Of a DNA stretch of 64,000 bases, positions 1-10,221 are shown one piece after another. Position 1 is the stretch's first letter, and every line of letters begins with the position of its first letter. The notes beneath the pieces were generated by a model, which was not told the DNA's origin, made no database searches, and saw only the letters and a list, made by a program, of their open reading frames with translations. The position numbers and the translations under genes are program-made. Location of the stretch: contig NZ_RCVT01000002.1 of assembly GCF_016107325.1 (NCBI RefSeq), positions 496,001 through 560,000 of the forward strand. The letters are read 5' to 3'. Source of the stretch: Sphingomonas sp. MA1305 (GTDB lineage: Bacteria > Pseudomonadota > Alphaproteobacteria > Sphingomonadales > Sphingomonadaceae).

Positions 1-1004
<1,004 letters not shown>

Positions 1005-1157
1005 CTAGCGGGTTTCGTCACACGGGCAAAGTCCCCGCAATCCCGTACGGCGCGGCGGGACCGGGCTGCCACTTCCCCCTAGCCCCCGGAAAAAGCACGT
1101 GTATGGTGGATCGACGCTGCCGGGGGGCCGCGTCCCTTCATCATCTGCGGACGCTTC

Positions 1158-2492
1158 ATGAATCGTATCCTGATCGGCCTTGCCGGCATTCTCGTCATTC
1201 TCGGCATCGCTTTCGCCTTGTCGGCCGACCGGCGCGCGATCCGGCTGCGGGTGGTCGGCGCGGCCTTCGCGCTGCAGGCGCTGATCGCGACGGTCGTGCT
1301 CTACTGGTCGCCGGGACGTGCCGCGCTCGCCGGCGCCTCGGCCGGGGTCGCGGCGCTGCTCGGCTATTCGCAGAAGGGGACGGAGTTCCTGTTCGGCAAT
1401 CTCGCCAGCCCGACCGTCGGCGGGCAGAGCTTCGCGATCGCGGCGCTGCCGGTGATCATCTTCTTCGCCAGCCTGGTGTCGATCCTCTATTACCTCGGCA
1501 TCATGCAGTTCGTGGTGCGCTGGCTCGGCGGCGCGATCGAGAAGGTGGTCGGCACCAGCAAGGTCGAAAGCCTGTGCGCCGCCGCCAACATCTTCGTCGG
1601 CCAGAGCGAGAGCCCGCTGGTCATCCGCCCCTATCTCGCCGGCCTGACCCCGCCGCAGGTGTTCACCGTGATGACCAGCGGCATGGCCGGCGTCGCGGGC
1701 ACCATCCTCGCCGCTTATGCGTCGATGGGGATCAGCATCGACTATCTGCTCGCCGCCAGCTTCATGGCGGCGCCGGGCGGCATCCTGATGGCGAAGATCA
1801 TCATGCCGGATACGCGCGCCCCCCGCGACGGCGAACTGCCGCTCGGCGACGTGCCCGACGAGGACCGCGTCATCGCCTTGGCGGAGGGGCGGGTCAGCGG
1901 TCGCGGACCCGCCGCCTTGCTGCCCGAGGGGACGCCCGGCGAGCCGTTGCCCGATGCGACGCACGACGAGGAAAAGCCCGCCAACCTCATCATGGCGGCG
2001 GCGCAGGGGGCGCAGACCGGTGTTCGCCTGGCGGTGGCGGTCGGCGCGATGGTGCTCGCCTTCGTCGCGCTGGTCGCGCTCGCCAACGGTCTGCTCGGCG
2101 GCATCGGCAGCCTGTTCGGCCATCCGGAATTGAGCTTCCAGGGGCTGCTCGGCTATGTCTTCCAGCCGGTGATGTTCCTGCTCAACGTGCCGTGGAACGA
2201 GGCGGGGATCGCCGGCGGTCTGTTCGGCGAGAAGATCGTGCTCAACGAATTCGTCGCCTATATCGATCTGGGCAAACAGTCGGCGCAGCTCAGCCCGCAT
2301 ACCATCGCGGTGATCACCTTCGCCCTGTGCGGCTTCGCCAATTTCTCGTCGATCGCGATCCAGATGGCGGTGACCGGCAGCCTCGCCCCCAACCAGCGGC
2401 CGACGATCGCGCGGCTCGGCCTGCGCGCGCTGGCGGCGGGCAGCCTCGCCAATCTGATGTCGGCGGCGCTCGCCGGCCTGCTGATTGGCTGA
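1158..2492 (+). CDS. Concentrative nucleoside transporter (CNT/NupC family)
   Basis: A 444-residue multi-pass inner-membrane protein with the CNT layout: a short N-terminal region, a Gate-like block around residues 100-200, and a C-terminal core. The conserved substrate/sodium-site motif GQSESPLVIRPYL lies near residues 150-165, and the CNT block ALCGFANFSSIAIQ lies near the end. CNT proteins import nucleosides with Na+ or H+. The central segment (roughly residues 215-275) is an acidic, proline-rich loop. The downstream permease starts inside the last codons of this gene, so the two are probably one transcript. Confidence 0.9.
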   Translation: MNRILIGLAGILVILGIAFALSADRRAIRLRVVGAAFALQALIATVVLYWSPGRAALAGASAGVAALLGYSQKGTEFLFGNLASPTVGGQSFAIAALPVIIFFASLVSILYYLGIMQFVVRWLGGAIEKVVGTSKVESLCAAANIFVGQSESPLVIRPYLAGLTPPQVFTVMTSGMAGVAGTILAAYASMGISIDYLLAASFMAAPGGILMAKIIMPDTRAPRDGELPLGDVPDEDRVIALAEGRVSGRGPAALLPEGTPGEPLPDATHDEEKPANLIMAAAQGAQTGVRLAVAVGAMVLAFVALVALANGLLGGIGSLFGHPELSFQGLLGYVFQPVMFLLNVPWNEAGIAGGLFGEKIVLNEFVAYIDLGKQSAQLSPHTIAVITFALCGFANFSSIAIQMAVTGSLAPNQRPTIARLGLRALAAGSLANLMSAALAGLLIG

Positions 2493-3840
2493 TCCGCTGG
2501 CCGCTCCGCTGACCGGCGCCACCCCCGGCCTGCGCCGCGCGCTCGGCGCCGGGCAGCTGGCGATGATCGCGATCGGCGGCGCGGTCGGCACCGGCCTGTT
2601 CCTGGGCAGCGGCTTCGCCATCCAGCTCGCCGGGCCGGCGGTGCTGCTCAGCTATGCGATTGGGGGCGCGATCACGCTCGCGCTGATGGGCTGCCTGGCG
2701 GAAATGACCGTCGCCGATCCGGCCACCGGCGCCTTCGGCCTGTTCGCCGAACGCTATCTCGGCGACTATGCCGGCTTTCTCGTCCGCTACGCCTATCTGT
2801 TCGCCAACGTGCTGGCGGTGGGGACGGAGGTGACCGCGGTCGCCATCTACATGCGCTATTGGGCGCCGGGCGTGCCGGGGCTGGTCTGGATTCTCGGCTT
2901 CTCCGCGGCGCTACTGCTCGTCAATCTGGCCAGCGTACGCGCCTTCGGTGCGGTCGAATACGTCTTCTCGGCGATCAAGGTCGCGGCGATCCTGCTGTTC
3001 GTCGCCGGCGGCATCGCGGTGATCGCCCGCGCCGGCGGCGGCGCCGCGCTCGCCACCTATGCCGGCCACGGCGGGCTGCTGCCCAACGGCTGGTGGGGAA
3101 TGGCGCAGGCGGTGATCGTCGCGCTGTTCAGCTATATCAGCATCGAGATGATCGCGGTCGCGGCGGGCGAGGCGGCGGAGCCGGAGCGCGCCATCGTCCG
3201 CGCCTTTCGCGCGACGATGCTGCGGCTCGCGCTCTTCTATCTCGGCAGCCTCGCGGTGATGCTGGCGATCGTGCCGTGGACGCAGGCCGGCACCGCGACC
3301 AGCCCGTTCGTCACGGTGATGGCGGCGACCGGCGTGCCCTTCGCCGCGGGGGCGATCAACGCGGTGGTGCTGATCGCCGCGCTGTCGGCGATGAACAGCC
3401 AGATCTACACCGCGAGCCGGATGGTGTTCAGCCTGGCCGAACGCGGCCTCGCGCTGCGCGGCTTCGCCCGGGTCGATGCGCGCGGCGTGCCGGTGCGCGC
3501 GCTGCTGGTGTCGGGCAGCGGCATCGCGGTGGCCGCCGCCATCTACGCCGCGACGCCAGACAGCGCGCTGGCGGTGATGATCGCGGTATCGGTGTTCGGT
3601 GCGCTGTTCACCTGGGGCATGATCTTCGCCACGCATCTCGCCTTCCGCGCCCGCGCCGGCGCACCCGCCGCCTTCCGCATGTGGGGCTATCCCTGGACCA
3701 GTCTTGCCGGGCTGACGGGGATCGTTGCCGTGCTGGCGATGACGCCGTTCACCGCCGCCTTCGGCGCGACGCTGCTCTACGGCGTGCCGTTCGTCGCCAT
3801 CCTGTCGCTGGTCTATTGGCTGGTGCTGCGCCGGCGCTGA
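2485..3840 (+). CDS. APC-family amino acid permease
   Basis: A 451-residue protein of about twelve membrane segments. The first helix carries the APC signature IAIGGAVGTGLFLGSG, followed by GPAVLLSYAIGG; a FSYISIEMIAVAAGEA segment near residue 215 is typical of the amino-acid transporter (AAT) branch. It is predicted to import an amino acid by proton symport; the substrate cannot be read from sequence. The start is a TTG eight bases inside the preceding transporter gene, with no strong Shine-Dalgarno sequence, which suggests translational coupling. A later start would cut the conserved N-terminus. Confidence 0.88.
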   Translation: MADPLAAPLTGATPGLRRALGAGQLAMIAIGGAVGTGLFLGSGFAIQLAGPAVLLSYAIGGAITLALMGCLAEMTVADPATGAFGLFAERYLGDYAGFLVRYAYLFANVLAVGTEVTAVAIYMRYWAPGVPGLVWILGFSAALLLVNLASVRAFGAVEYVFSAIKVAAILLFVAGGIAVIARAGGGAALATYAGHGGLLPNGWWGMAQAVIVALFSYISIEMIAVAAGEAAEPERAIVRAFRATMLRLALFYLGSLAVMLAIVPWTQAGTATSPFVTVMAATGVPFAAGAINAVVLIAALSAMNSQIYTASRMVFSLAERGLALRGFARVDARGVPVRALLVSGSGIAVAAAIYAATPDSALAVMIAVSVFGALFTWGMIFATHLAFRARAGAPAAFRMWGYPWTSLAGLTGIVAVLAMTPFTAAFGATLLYGVPFVAILSLVYWLVLRRR

Positions 3841-3873
3841 CCGGACCCTCCCGCCGGCGGAAGGGCATGCGGT

Positions 3874-4020
3874 TCATTCGCCGGTGCGCGTCTTGACCTT
3901 GTTGGGCAGGTCCTTGCCCTTGGTGCGCCGCGACGGCAGCTGCACCGGATTCTTCTTCTTCCATTCGCGGAAGGTCATCGGCCCTTCCGGCGTCTCGACG
4001 ATCGTGTCGTCCAGGCTCAT
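3874..4020 (-). CDS. Small conserved hypothetical protein (48 aa)
   Basis: A 48-residue ORF starting MSLDDTIVETPEGPMTFREW and ending in a Lys/Arg-rich tail. The frame is open further upstream, but the internal ATG gives a protein without low-complexity sequence. It lies 49 bp downstream of the hydroxyacyl-CoA dehydrogenase on the same strand and is likely its operon partner. No function is recognised; the basic C-terminus would allow nucleic-acid or ribosome contact, which is speculation. Confidence 0.65.
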   Translation of the reverse strand: MSLDDTIVETPEGPMTFREWKKKNPVQLPSRRTKGKDLPNKVKTRTGE

Positions 4021-4069
4021 GCCCGCTGCTCCTCGTTCGACCGCGCGGCGGTCGCCACCGCGCGTCCGC

Positions 4070-4939
4070 TCAACGCGTCGGGACCGGCTCGGACCCGCTA
4101 TAGTCGTAAAAGCCGCGACCGGTCTTGCGGCCGTACCAGCCGGCCTCGACATATTTCACCAGCAGCGGCGCGGGACGGAACTTGGGGTCGCCGGTGCCTT
4201 CGAACAACACGCGCGTGATCTCGAGACAGGTGTCGAGCCCGATGAAGTCGGCCAGCGTCAGCGGCCCCATCGGATGGTTGAGGCCCAATTGGCAGCCGAG
4301 ATCGATGTCGCGGATCGTCGCCACGCCCTCGCCCAGCGCAAACACCGCCTCGTTGATGAACGGCATCAGCACGCGATTGACGATGAAGCCCGGCGCGTCA
4401 TTGGCACGCACCACCTGCTTGCCGAGCTTTGTCGCATAGGCCTCGATCGCCGCGACGGTCGCGTCCGAGGTGGCGAGGCCGCGGATGATCTCGATCAGGC
4501 CCATCACCGGCACGGGATTGAAGAAATGCACGCCGATGAAGCGCGCCGGATCGGGCGTCGCCTGTGCCAGCCTGGTGATCGGGATCGACGAGGTGTTGGA
4601 GGCGAGGATCGCGTCGCTCTTCAGCACGCGGCCGACGTCGGCGAAGATCGCGCGCTTGATCTCCTCGCGCTCGGTCGCCGCCTCGACGATCAGGTCGCAT
4701 TCGCCCATGCCGCCGGTGCCTTCCACCGCCGCGATCCGGCCGAGGATGGCGTCGCGCGTGGCGGCGTCGATCTTCTCCTTGTCGACCTGGCGCTGCAGTT
4801 GCTTGGCGATGCCCGCCTTGCCGGCCTCCGCGCGCGCCTGCGACACGTCGGTCAGCAGCACGTCATAGCCCGCCGCCGCGCTCACCTGCGCGATGCCGGC
4901 GCCCATCTGGCCCGCGCCGATCACACCCACCGTCTGCAT
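4070..4939 (-). CDS. 3-hydroxybutyryl-CoA (3-hydroxyacyl-CoA) dehydrogenase
   Basis: A 289-residue protein with an N-terminal NAD-binding motif [10 protein letters not shown] at residues 8-17, the SNTSSI segment, the catalytic-His region [11 protein letters not shown] and the [12 protein letters not shown] motif of short monofunctional 3-hydroxyacyl-CoA dehydrogenases. It oxidises (S)-3-hydroxyacyl-CoA to the 3-keto form in fatty acid or butyrate metabolism or phenylacetate breakdown. The start was chosen at [10 protein letters not shown], which has an AGGAGA ribosome site 7 bases upstream; the open extension before it is antisense to the next gene. The small 48-aa gene follows it. Confidence 0.93.
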   Translation of the reverse strand: MQTVGVIGAGQMGAGIAQVSAAAGYDVLLTDVSQARAEAGKAGIAKQLQRQVDKEKIDAATRDAILGRIAAVEGTGGMGECDLIVEAATEREEIKRAIFADVGRVLKSDAILASNTSSIPITRLAQATPDPARFIGVHFFNPVPVMGLIEIIRGLATSDATVAAIEAYATKLGKQVVRANDAPGFIVNRVLMPFINEAVFALGEGVATIRDIDLGCQLGLNHPMGPLTLADFIGLDTCLEITRVLFEGTGDPKFRPAPLLVKYVEAGWYGRKTGRGFYDYSGSEPVPTR

Positions 4940-5021
4940 GCTTGGCTCTCCTTTTGCCGTTCCTCTAGCGGCTTTCGCCGCCGCCGCCACCCGGTTACGC
5001 TGGCCGTGAGGGTGGGAGACG

Positions 5022-5891
5022 ATGATGATCACCTTGGGCGATGCGGGGGTGTTGCGACCGGGGCGCTGGCGCTGGCTGCGGGCGCTCGGCTGGATGGTGC
5101 TGCTGTTCGTCGTCGCGACGCTGCTGCTCTATCCGGGCTGGCTGCGCCTGCCCGGCGTCGGGCCGGAGGTGATCCGCCCCGTGCTGACGCTGATCGCCTA
5201 TCTCGGCTATGCCGTCGCGGTGCGCTGGGGCGAGCGGCGAGTGCCCGACGAGCTGGCACCCCGTGTCGCGCTGCCCGAGCTCCTGCTCGGCCTTGCCATC
5301 GGCATCGGCATGTTCGCCCTGGTCTTCACCATCCTGCGGCTCGCCGGCGTCTATACGCTGGCGGCGGGCGACTGGACCGATTGGGCGAGCGACATCGCCG
5401 GCATGCTGCGCGTCGGCTTCGGCGAGGAGCTGCTGCTGCGGCTGATCGTCTTCCGGCTGCTGATGCGCGGCTTCGGCCTGTGGGCGGCGCTCGCGCTGTC
5501 GGCGGCGCTATTCGGGCTGATGCACCTCGGCAATCCCCATGCGACGCTGACCGCGGCGGTGGCGATCGCGGTGGAGGCGGGGCTGATGCTCGCCGCTTTC
5601 TATCTGCTCACCGGCCGCATCTGGATGGCGGTGGGCGTCCATGCGGCATGGAACATCGCGCAGGGCTCGATCTTCGGCGCCCGCGTATCGGGCACGGCCG
5701 ATAGCGGCAGTCTGTTCGTCAGCGCCCCCGTTGCCGGCAGTCCCGACTGGCTGAGCGGGGGTGCCTTCGGACCGGAGGCGTCGGTGCCGGCGATGCTGGT
5801 CGGCCTCATCGTCTTCGTCGTGGTGCTGCGCGCCGCCTCGCGGCGTTCGGCCCTCGCCCCCCCCTCCACAGAAGGATTGCAGCCGCAATGA
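5022..5891 (+). CDS. CPBP family intramembrane glutamic endopeptidase
   Basis: A 289-residue membrane protein with about six to seven helices. The CPBP/Abi signature is present: [16 protein letters not shown] (motif 1, EExxxR), GLMHLGNP (motif 2, His) and [12 protein letters not shown] (motif 3, H..N) in the second half. Members are Rce1-like intramembrane proteases or membrane-protein partners; the substrate is unknown. The gene is divergent from the dehydrogenase and overlaps the next gene by 4 bases (ATGA), so they form an operon. Confidence 0.88.
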   Translation: MMITLGDAGVLRPGRWRWLRALGWMVLLFVVATLLLYPGWLRLPGVGPEVIRPVLTLIAYLGYAVAVRWGERRVPDELAPRVALPELLLGLAIGIGMFALVFTILRLAGVYTLAAGDWTDWASDIAGMLRVGFGEELLLRLIVFRLLMRGFGLWAALALSAALFGLMHLGNPHATLTAAVAIAVEAGLMLAAFYLLTGRIWMAVGVHAAWNIAQGSIFGARVSGTADSGSLFVSAPVAGSPDWLSGGAFGPEASVPAMLVGLIVFVVVLRAASRRSALAPPSTEGLQPQ

Positions 5892-6976
5892 CCCGTGCCG
5901 CCCCGATCGCGCTGCTGCTGCTCGCCGCCTGCTCGCGCGCGCCGCAGCACGACCGCCAGTCGCCGCCGACCCGGGCGCCGAGCCCGACCGCCACGCCGCC
6001 CCCCGCTGCCACCGCATCCGCGGCCACCGCAGCCGCGGCCACGGCGGACAGCAAGGCCACGCCCCGGCCGGGCGCGCTCAAGACCTTCGGCGATTGGACC
6101 GTCGGCTGTGACAATGGCCTCGCCTGCACCATGGCGTCGCTGTTGCCCGACACCGGCTTCGGCAGCGGCCCGACGCTCGCGCTGACCCGCGCTGCGGGGC
6201 CGGCGGGGCATTATCGTGCCGAGCCCGGCGAAGGCGCCACCGACGCACAGCCGCGTCCCGCCGCGCCCCGCTTCACCATCGACGGCCGCGATCTCGGCGC
6301 CGACGCCGACGCGCTCGCCGCGGCGATGGTCAACGGCCGGCAATTGCGCCTGCCGGGCGGCACCGTCTCGCTGAAGGGCGCGTCCGCGGCCTTGCGCTAT
6401 ATCGATGCGGCGCAGCGGCGCGCCGGCACGATCAGCGCCACCGTCGCGCGGGGGCCGGCCAGCGCCGTGCCGCCGGCACCGGCGCTGCCGCTGGTCGTCG
6501 CGCAACCGCTGATCCCATCGAAGGCGACGCTGCCCGCGGCCGTCATCGCCACGATGAACCGCATCGCGCGCTGCGAGCTCGGCGACGGCATCGATGCGAC
6601 GCCCGACGTCGTCACTGCGCCTGACGGCCGCCTGCTCGTCGTGCTGCCCTGTTCGGCGGGTGCCTATAACGTCATCGGCGCGCTGTTCGTCGTCGCCGGA
6701 TCGACGGTCACGCCCGCCGCGGTCGACGCCGCGGTCGGCTTCGACGCGACCGGCGCCGATAGCGAGACGCCGGTGCACAGCGTGATCAACGGCAGCTTCG
6801 ACGGCAATGTGCTGACCAGCTATGCCAAGGGCCGCGGCCTCGGCGATTGCGGGTCGGCGCAGCGCCTCGCCTGGGACGGCCGCCGCTATCGCCTGGTCGA
6901 GCAGAGCGACATGGGCGAATGCCGCGGCAATCCGAACTTCATCACGACGTGGCGGGCGCGGGTGGTGACCCGCTGA
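5888..6976 (+). CDS. DUF1176 domain lipoprotein
   Basis: A 362-residue protein with a short signal peptide ending in a lipobox (LLLLAAC), then an alanine/proline-rich linker to about residue 58, then a DUF1176 domain opening with FGDWTVGCDNGLACTM. The domain has no assigned activity. The protein is probably a periplasmic lipoprotein anchored by the lipid-modified Cys. It overlaps the CPBP protease gene by 4 bases and ends 4 bp from the convergent egtD gene. Confidence 0.85.
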   Translation: MTRAAPIALLLLAACSRAPQHDRQSPPTRAPSPTATPPPAATASAATAAAATADSKATPRPGALKTFGDWTVGCDNGLACTMASLLPDTGFGSGPTLALTRAAGPAGHYRAEPGEGATDAQPRPAAPRFTIDGRDLGADADALAAAMVNGRQLRLPGGTVSLKGASAALRYIDAAQRRAGTISATVARGPASAVPPAPALPLVVAQPLIPSKATLPAAVIATMNRIARCELGDGIDATPDVVTAPDGRLLVVLPCSAGAYNVIGALFVVAGSTVTPAAVDAAVGFDATGADSETPVHSVINGSFDGNVLTSYAKGRGLGDCGSAQRLAWDGRRYRLVEQSDMGECRGNPNFITTWRARVVTR

Positions 6977-6980
6977 GCGA

Positions 6981-7958
6981 TCAGGGCGCGGGCCGTTCGG
7001 CCTGCGCCTCCGCCAGGTAGAGGCCGAACTTGCCCTCGGGATCGGTCCATTCGCCGATCGGCGTCCAGCCGCCGCTGCGCAGCAGGATGCGCGCGTCGCG
7101 CGGCCCGTATTTGTGGCTGTTCTCGGTGTGGATCGTCTCGCCCGCCGGGATCGCGAAGGGGCGGCCGTCGACGGTGAAGGCGGCGTCGCGCACCGCCTGC
7201 AGATGCATCTCGATCCGCGCGCGATCGTCGTTCCAGCGTGCGACGTGGCGGAGGGCGTCGATCGGGATCGTGCCGTCCAGCTCGCGGTTGATCCGGTCGA
7301 GCAGGTTCATGTTGAACGCGGCGGTGACGCCGGCGGCATCGTCATAGGCGCGGACCAGCGTCTGCTCGTCCTTGATCCGGTCCATGCCGATCAGCAGCAT
7401 CGCGCCGAGGCCGAGCGACATGCGCATCGCGCGCAGCAGGTCGACCGCCATCAGCGGAATCATGTTGCCGATCGTCGAGCCGGGAAAGAAGCCGAGCTTG
7501 GGCATGTCGGCGACTTCGGCGGGCAGGGTCAGCGGCCGCATGAAATCGGCTTCGAACGGCAGCACGGTCAGGTCGGGGAAGCCCGCCGACAGGGCCCGCG
7601 CCGAATCGCGCAGGAAGTCGCCGGAGATGTCGATCGGCACATAGGCGCCCGGCGACACGCAGCGCAGCAGTAGCGGCGTCTTGGTCGACGAGCCCGAGCC
7701 GAATTCGACCACCGCGCGGCCATGGCCGACGATCTTCGCGACGTCGGGGCAATGGTCGCGCAGGATCTGCGTCTCGGTCCGCGTCGGATAATATTCGGGC
7801 AGGTCGGTGATCGCCTCGAACAGTTCCGATCCGCGCCGGTCGTAGAACCAGCGTGCCGGAATGGCGCGCGGGCGGCGTTCCAGCCCGGCGAGGACGTCGG
7901 CGCGGAATTGCGGGTCCGCCAGGCTGGCCTGGCCGTCCTCGATCTCGGGCTTGAGCAT
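6981..7958 (-). CDS. egtD: L-histidine N-alpha-methyltransferase EgtD
   Basis: A 325-residue class I SAM methyltransferase of the EgtD family. The N-terminus carries RWFYDRRGSELFEAITDLPE, the SAM site is VVEFGSGSSTKT near residue 85, and FFPGSTIGN and the C-terminal IHTENSHKY block are family hallmarks. EgtD trimethylates histidine to hercynine, the first step of ergothioneine synthesis. It lies 63 bp downstream of egtB on the same strand. No egtC or egtE was seen in the window. Confidence 0.95.
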   Translation of the reverse strand: MLKPEIEDGQASLADPQFRADVLAGLERRPRAIPARWFYDRRGSELFEAITDLPEYYPTRTETQILRDHCPDVAKIVGHGRAVVEFGSGSSTKTPLLLRCVSPGAYVPIDISGDFLRDSARALSAGFPDLTVLPFEADFMRPLTLPAEVADMPKLGFFPGSTIGNMIPLMAVDLLRAMRMSLGLGAMLLIGMDRIKDEQTLVRAYDDAAGVTAAFNMNLLDRINRELDGTIPIDALRHVARWNDDRARIEMHLQAVRDAAFTVDGRPFAIPAGETIHTENSHKYGPRDARILLRSGGWTPIGEWTDPEGKFGLYLAEAQAERPAP

Positions 7959-8021
7959 TGGGGTCGTCGCTCCTGTGGGCCCACGCGTCCGGTCTGCCGC
8001 CGGGTCGTCGCGAGCGGTAGG

Positions 8022-9272
8022 TCAGATGTCTTTGGCGAGCCGCACGCCGGTGAATTGCCAGCGCTGGTGCGGGTAGAAGAAATTGCGGTAGCAGGCGCGC
8101 GTGTGGCCGCGTGGCGTCGCGCAGCTGCCGCCGCGCAGCACGAACTGGCCGCTCATGAACTTGCCATTGTATTCGCCGACGGCGCCCTCGGCGGGGTGGA
8201 AGCCCGGATAGGGGCGATAGGCGCTGCCCGTCCATTGCCAGACGTCGCCGAAGAAGGCCGGGCCGCGCGCCGCCGGCCGCGGCTCGACCGGGCCGGCCAT
8301 GTCCATCTGGTTGCCGCCGGCGGAATCGTGCGCCGCCGCGGCCGCTTCCCATTCGAATTCGGTCGGCAGCCGCACGCCCGCCCAGCTGGCATAGGCATCC
8401 GCCTCGAAGAAGCTGACGTGCGTCACCGGTGCGGCGGGATCAATCGGGCGGCGACCGTCCAGCCCGAAGCGCGTCCAGCCCCCGTCGCGCTCTTCCCAAT
8501 AGAGCGGCGCGCTGATGCCGTCCGCCTTCACCCAAGCCCAGCCGTCCGACAGCCAGTGGCGGGCATCGCGATAGCCGCCGTCGGCGATGAACGCCGCCCA
8601 TTCGCCGTTGGTCACCGTGCGGTCGGCGATGGCATGCGGCTGCAGCAACGCCTGGTGGCGCGGTCCCTCGCAATCGAAGGCGAAGCCGGTGCCGCCATGG
8701 CCGATCCCGACGACGCCGCCGGGATGGTCGATCCAGCCGATCGGCCCCGGCATCGCCACCGGCACCTTGGGCGGGGCGGGCCAGAGCGCCGGCTCGAGCG
8801 GGTTTTCCGAGAAGAGGTGGAGGATATCGGTGACCAGCAGCTCCTGATGCTGCTCCTCGTGATGGCAGCCGAGCGCGACCAGCTCCTGCGCCGCCACCGG
8901 CAGGTCGGGCAGCGCCGCCAGCAGCGCCGCATCGACATGGGCGCGATAGGCGCGCACCTCGTCCAGCGTCGGCCGGGTGACCATGCCGCGGCGATGGCGG
9001 GCATGGCGGCGCCCCTCCGCCTCATAATAGCTGTTGAACAGGAACGGCCAGCGTTCGTCGTGCAGCCGATAGCCGGCGACATGGTCGCGCAGCACGAAGG
9101 TCTCGAAGAACCAGGTGGTGTGGGCGAGATGCCATTTGGTCGGCGATGCGTCGGGCATCGACTGGACGGTGGCATCGGCGTCGGACAAAGGCGCGGCGAG
9201 CGCGAGGCTCAGCGCCCGCACCTTCGCGAAACGATCGGCAAGCGGCGCGGCGACAGGCGCGACATTGAGCAT
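8022..9272 (-). CDS. egtB: Ergothioneine biosynthesis sulfoxide synthase EgtB
   Basis: A 416-residue protein with an N-terminal DinB-like iron-binding domain (KWHLAHTTWFFETF near residue 45, and CHHEEQHQELL near 135) and a C-terminal FGE-sulfatase (C-type lectin) domain ending VLRGGSCATPRGHTRACYRN and GVRLAKDI. EgtB couples hercynine with a thiol donor to form a sulfoxide. The ATG at MLNVAPVAAP is preferred because an AAAAGGGGG ribosome site precedes it; the upstream extension lacks one. It sits upstream of egtD and the two are probably co-transcribed. Confidence 0.95.
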   Translation of the reverse strand: MLNVAPVAAPLADRFAKVRALSLALAAPLSDADATVQSMPDASPTKWHLAHTTWFFETFVLRDHVAGYRLHDERWPFLFNSYYEAEGRRHARHRRGMVTRPTLDEVRAYRAHVDAALLAALPDLPVAAQELVALGCHHEEQHQELLVTDILHLFSENPLEPALWPAPPKVPVAMPGPIGWIDHPGGVVGIGHGGTGFAFDCEGPRHQALLQPHAIADRTVTNGEWAAFIADGGYRDARHWLSDGWAWVKADGISAPLYWEERDGGWTRFGLDGRRPIDPAAPVTHVSFFEADAYASWAGVRLPTEFEWEAAAAAHDSAGGNQMDMAGPVEPRPAARGPAFFGDVWQWTGSAYRPYPGFHPAEGAVGEYNGKFMSGQFVLRGGSCATPRGHTRACYRNFFYPHQRWQFTGVRLAKDI

Positions 9273-9407
9273 CGACGCCCCCTTTTCCCGCTGGCATCTG
9301 CGATCCAGATCAAACTGTTCGAGGCGACAGAAGGTTGCATGGCGATTGCCACGCGCGCGGAACCGTACCATCGATCGATGCCCCCCGGGGCGCGAGGAGG
9401 GGCGGGC

Positions 9408-9953
9408 CTACCGCCCGCTACCCGGCACCCATAGCACGTCGTCGGCGCCGCGCCCGTTCACCCAGCGCGCGGCGACGAACAGATAGTCGGACAGCCGGTT
9501 GAGATAGGCCAGCACCTCCGCCCCGGCCTGCGCCGCGACCGCACTGCGCTCGGCGCGGCGGGAGATCGCGCGGGCGAGATGCAGGGCGGCAGCGCCGGCA
9601 TGGCCGCCGGGCAGGACGAAGCTGGTCAGCGGCGTCAGATCGGCGTTGAGCGCGTCGATCGCCGCCTCCAGCCGCGCCACCTGTGCGGATACGATGCGCA
9701 GCGCGCCGTCGATGCCGGGCGGCGTGGCGAGATCGGCGCCGCAGTCGAACAGGTCGTTCTGGATCGCCAGCAGCGTCGCCGCCGGCGCCTGTCCCGCCAG
9801 CGCCGCGATGGCGACGCCGATCGCGCTGTTCGCCTCGTCGACGTCGCCGATCGCCGCCATCAGCGGCTCCGCCTTGGACACGCGCGATCCGTCGACCAGG
9901 CCGGTCGTGCCGGCGTCGCCGGTGCGCGTATAGATCTTGTTGAGGCGGACCAT
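9408..9953 (-). CDS. Cob(I)alamin adenosyltransferase, PduO type
   Basis: A 181-residue protein with the PduO-type start KIYTRTGDAGTTGL (ATP-binding), a GDVDEANSAIG segment and the helical core ending in LSDYLFVAARW. It transfers an adenosyl group from ATP to cob(I)alamin to make coenzyme B12 in the cytoplasm. It lies 28 bp after a small HIG1 protein gene, within a leftward run that includes gluQRS. Confidence 0.94.
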   Translation of the reverse strand: MVRLNKIYTRTGDAGTTGLVDGSRVSKAEPLMAAIGDVDEANSAIGVAIAALAGQAPAATLLAIQNDLFDCGADLATPPGIDGALRIVSAQVARLEAAIDALNADLTPLTSFVLPGGHAGAAALHLARAISRRAERSAVAAQAGAEVLAYLNRLSDYLFVAARWVNGRGADDVLWVPGSGR

Positions 9954-9981
9954 CAGCGTGCGGTGCTGGCGCGCCCGCGCC

Positions 9982-10212
9982 TCACGTCCGACCGGCGAGG
10001 AACAGGATCAGCACCACGATCATGATCGCCAGCGCCTGAAAGAAGATGCGCATCTGCATCATCTTGTTCGACTTGAGCGAGGCGGCGCTCGGTCCCTCGC
10101 CGTTCCTCACCTGATCGGTCGATTCCTGCAGAAAGGCGATGATGCCCCGGACCAGCGCGACGAGGGTGGCGATCATCGCCGCGACCAGCAGGATGGCGAG
10201 GAAGGTGTTCAT
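9982..10212 (-). CDS. HIG1-domain small membrane protein
   Basis: A 76-residue protein with two hydrophobic segments (about residues 3-26 and 56-74) separated by a polar loop with SLKSNKMMQMRIFFQALA. The NKMM...R.FFQ pattern is that of HIG_1 domain proteins, small inner-membrane proteins that in other organisms associate with cytochrome oxidase. The role here is unproven. It is 9 bp downstream of gluQRS and upstream of the adenosyltransferase. Confidence 0.8.
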   Translation of the reverse strand: MNTFLAILLVAAMIATLVALVRGIIAFLQESTDQVRNGEGPSAASLKSNKMMQMRIFFQALAIMIVVLILFLAGRT

Positions 10213-10221
10213 GGCGTTAAT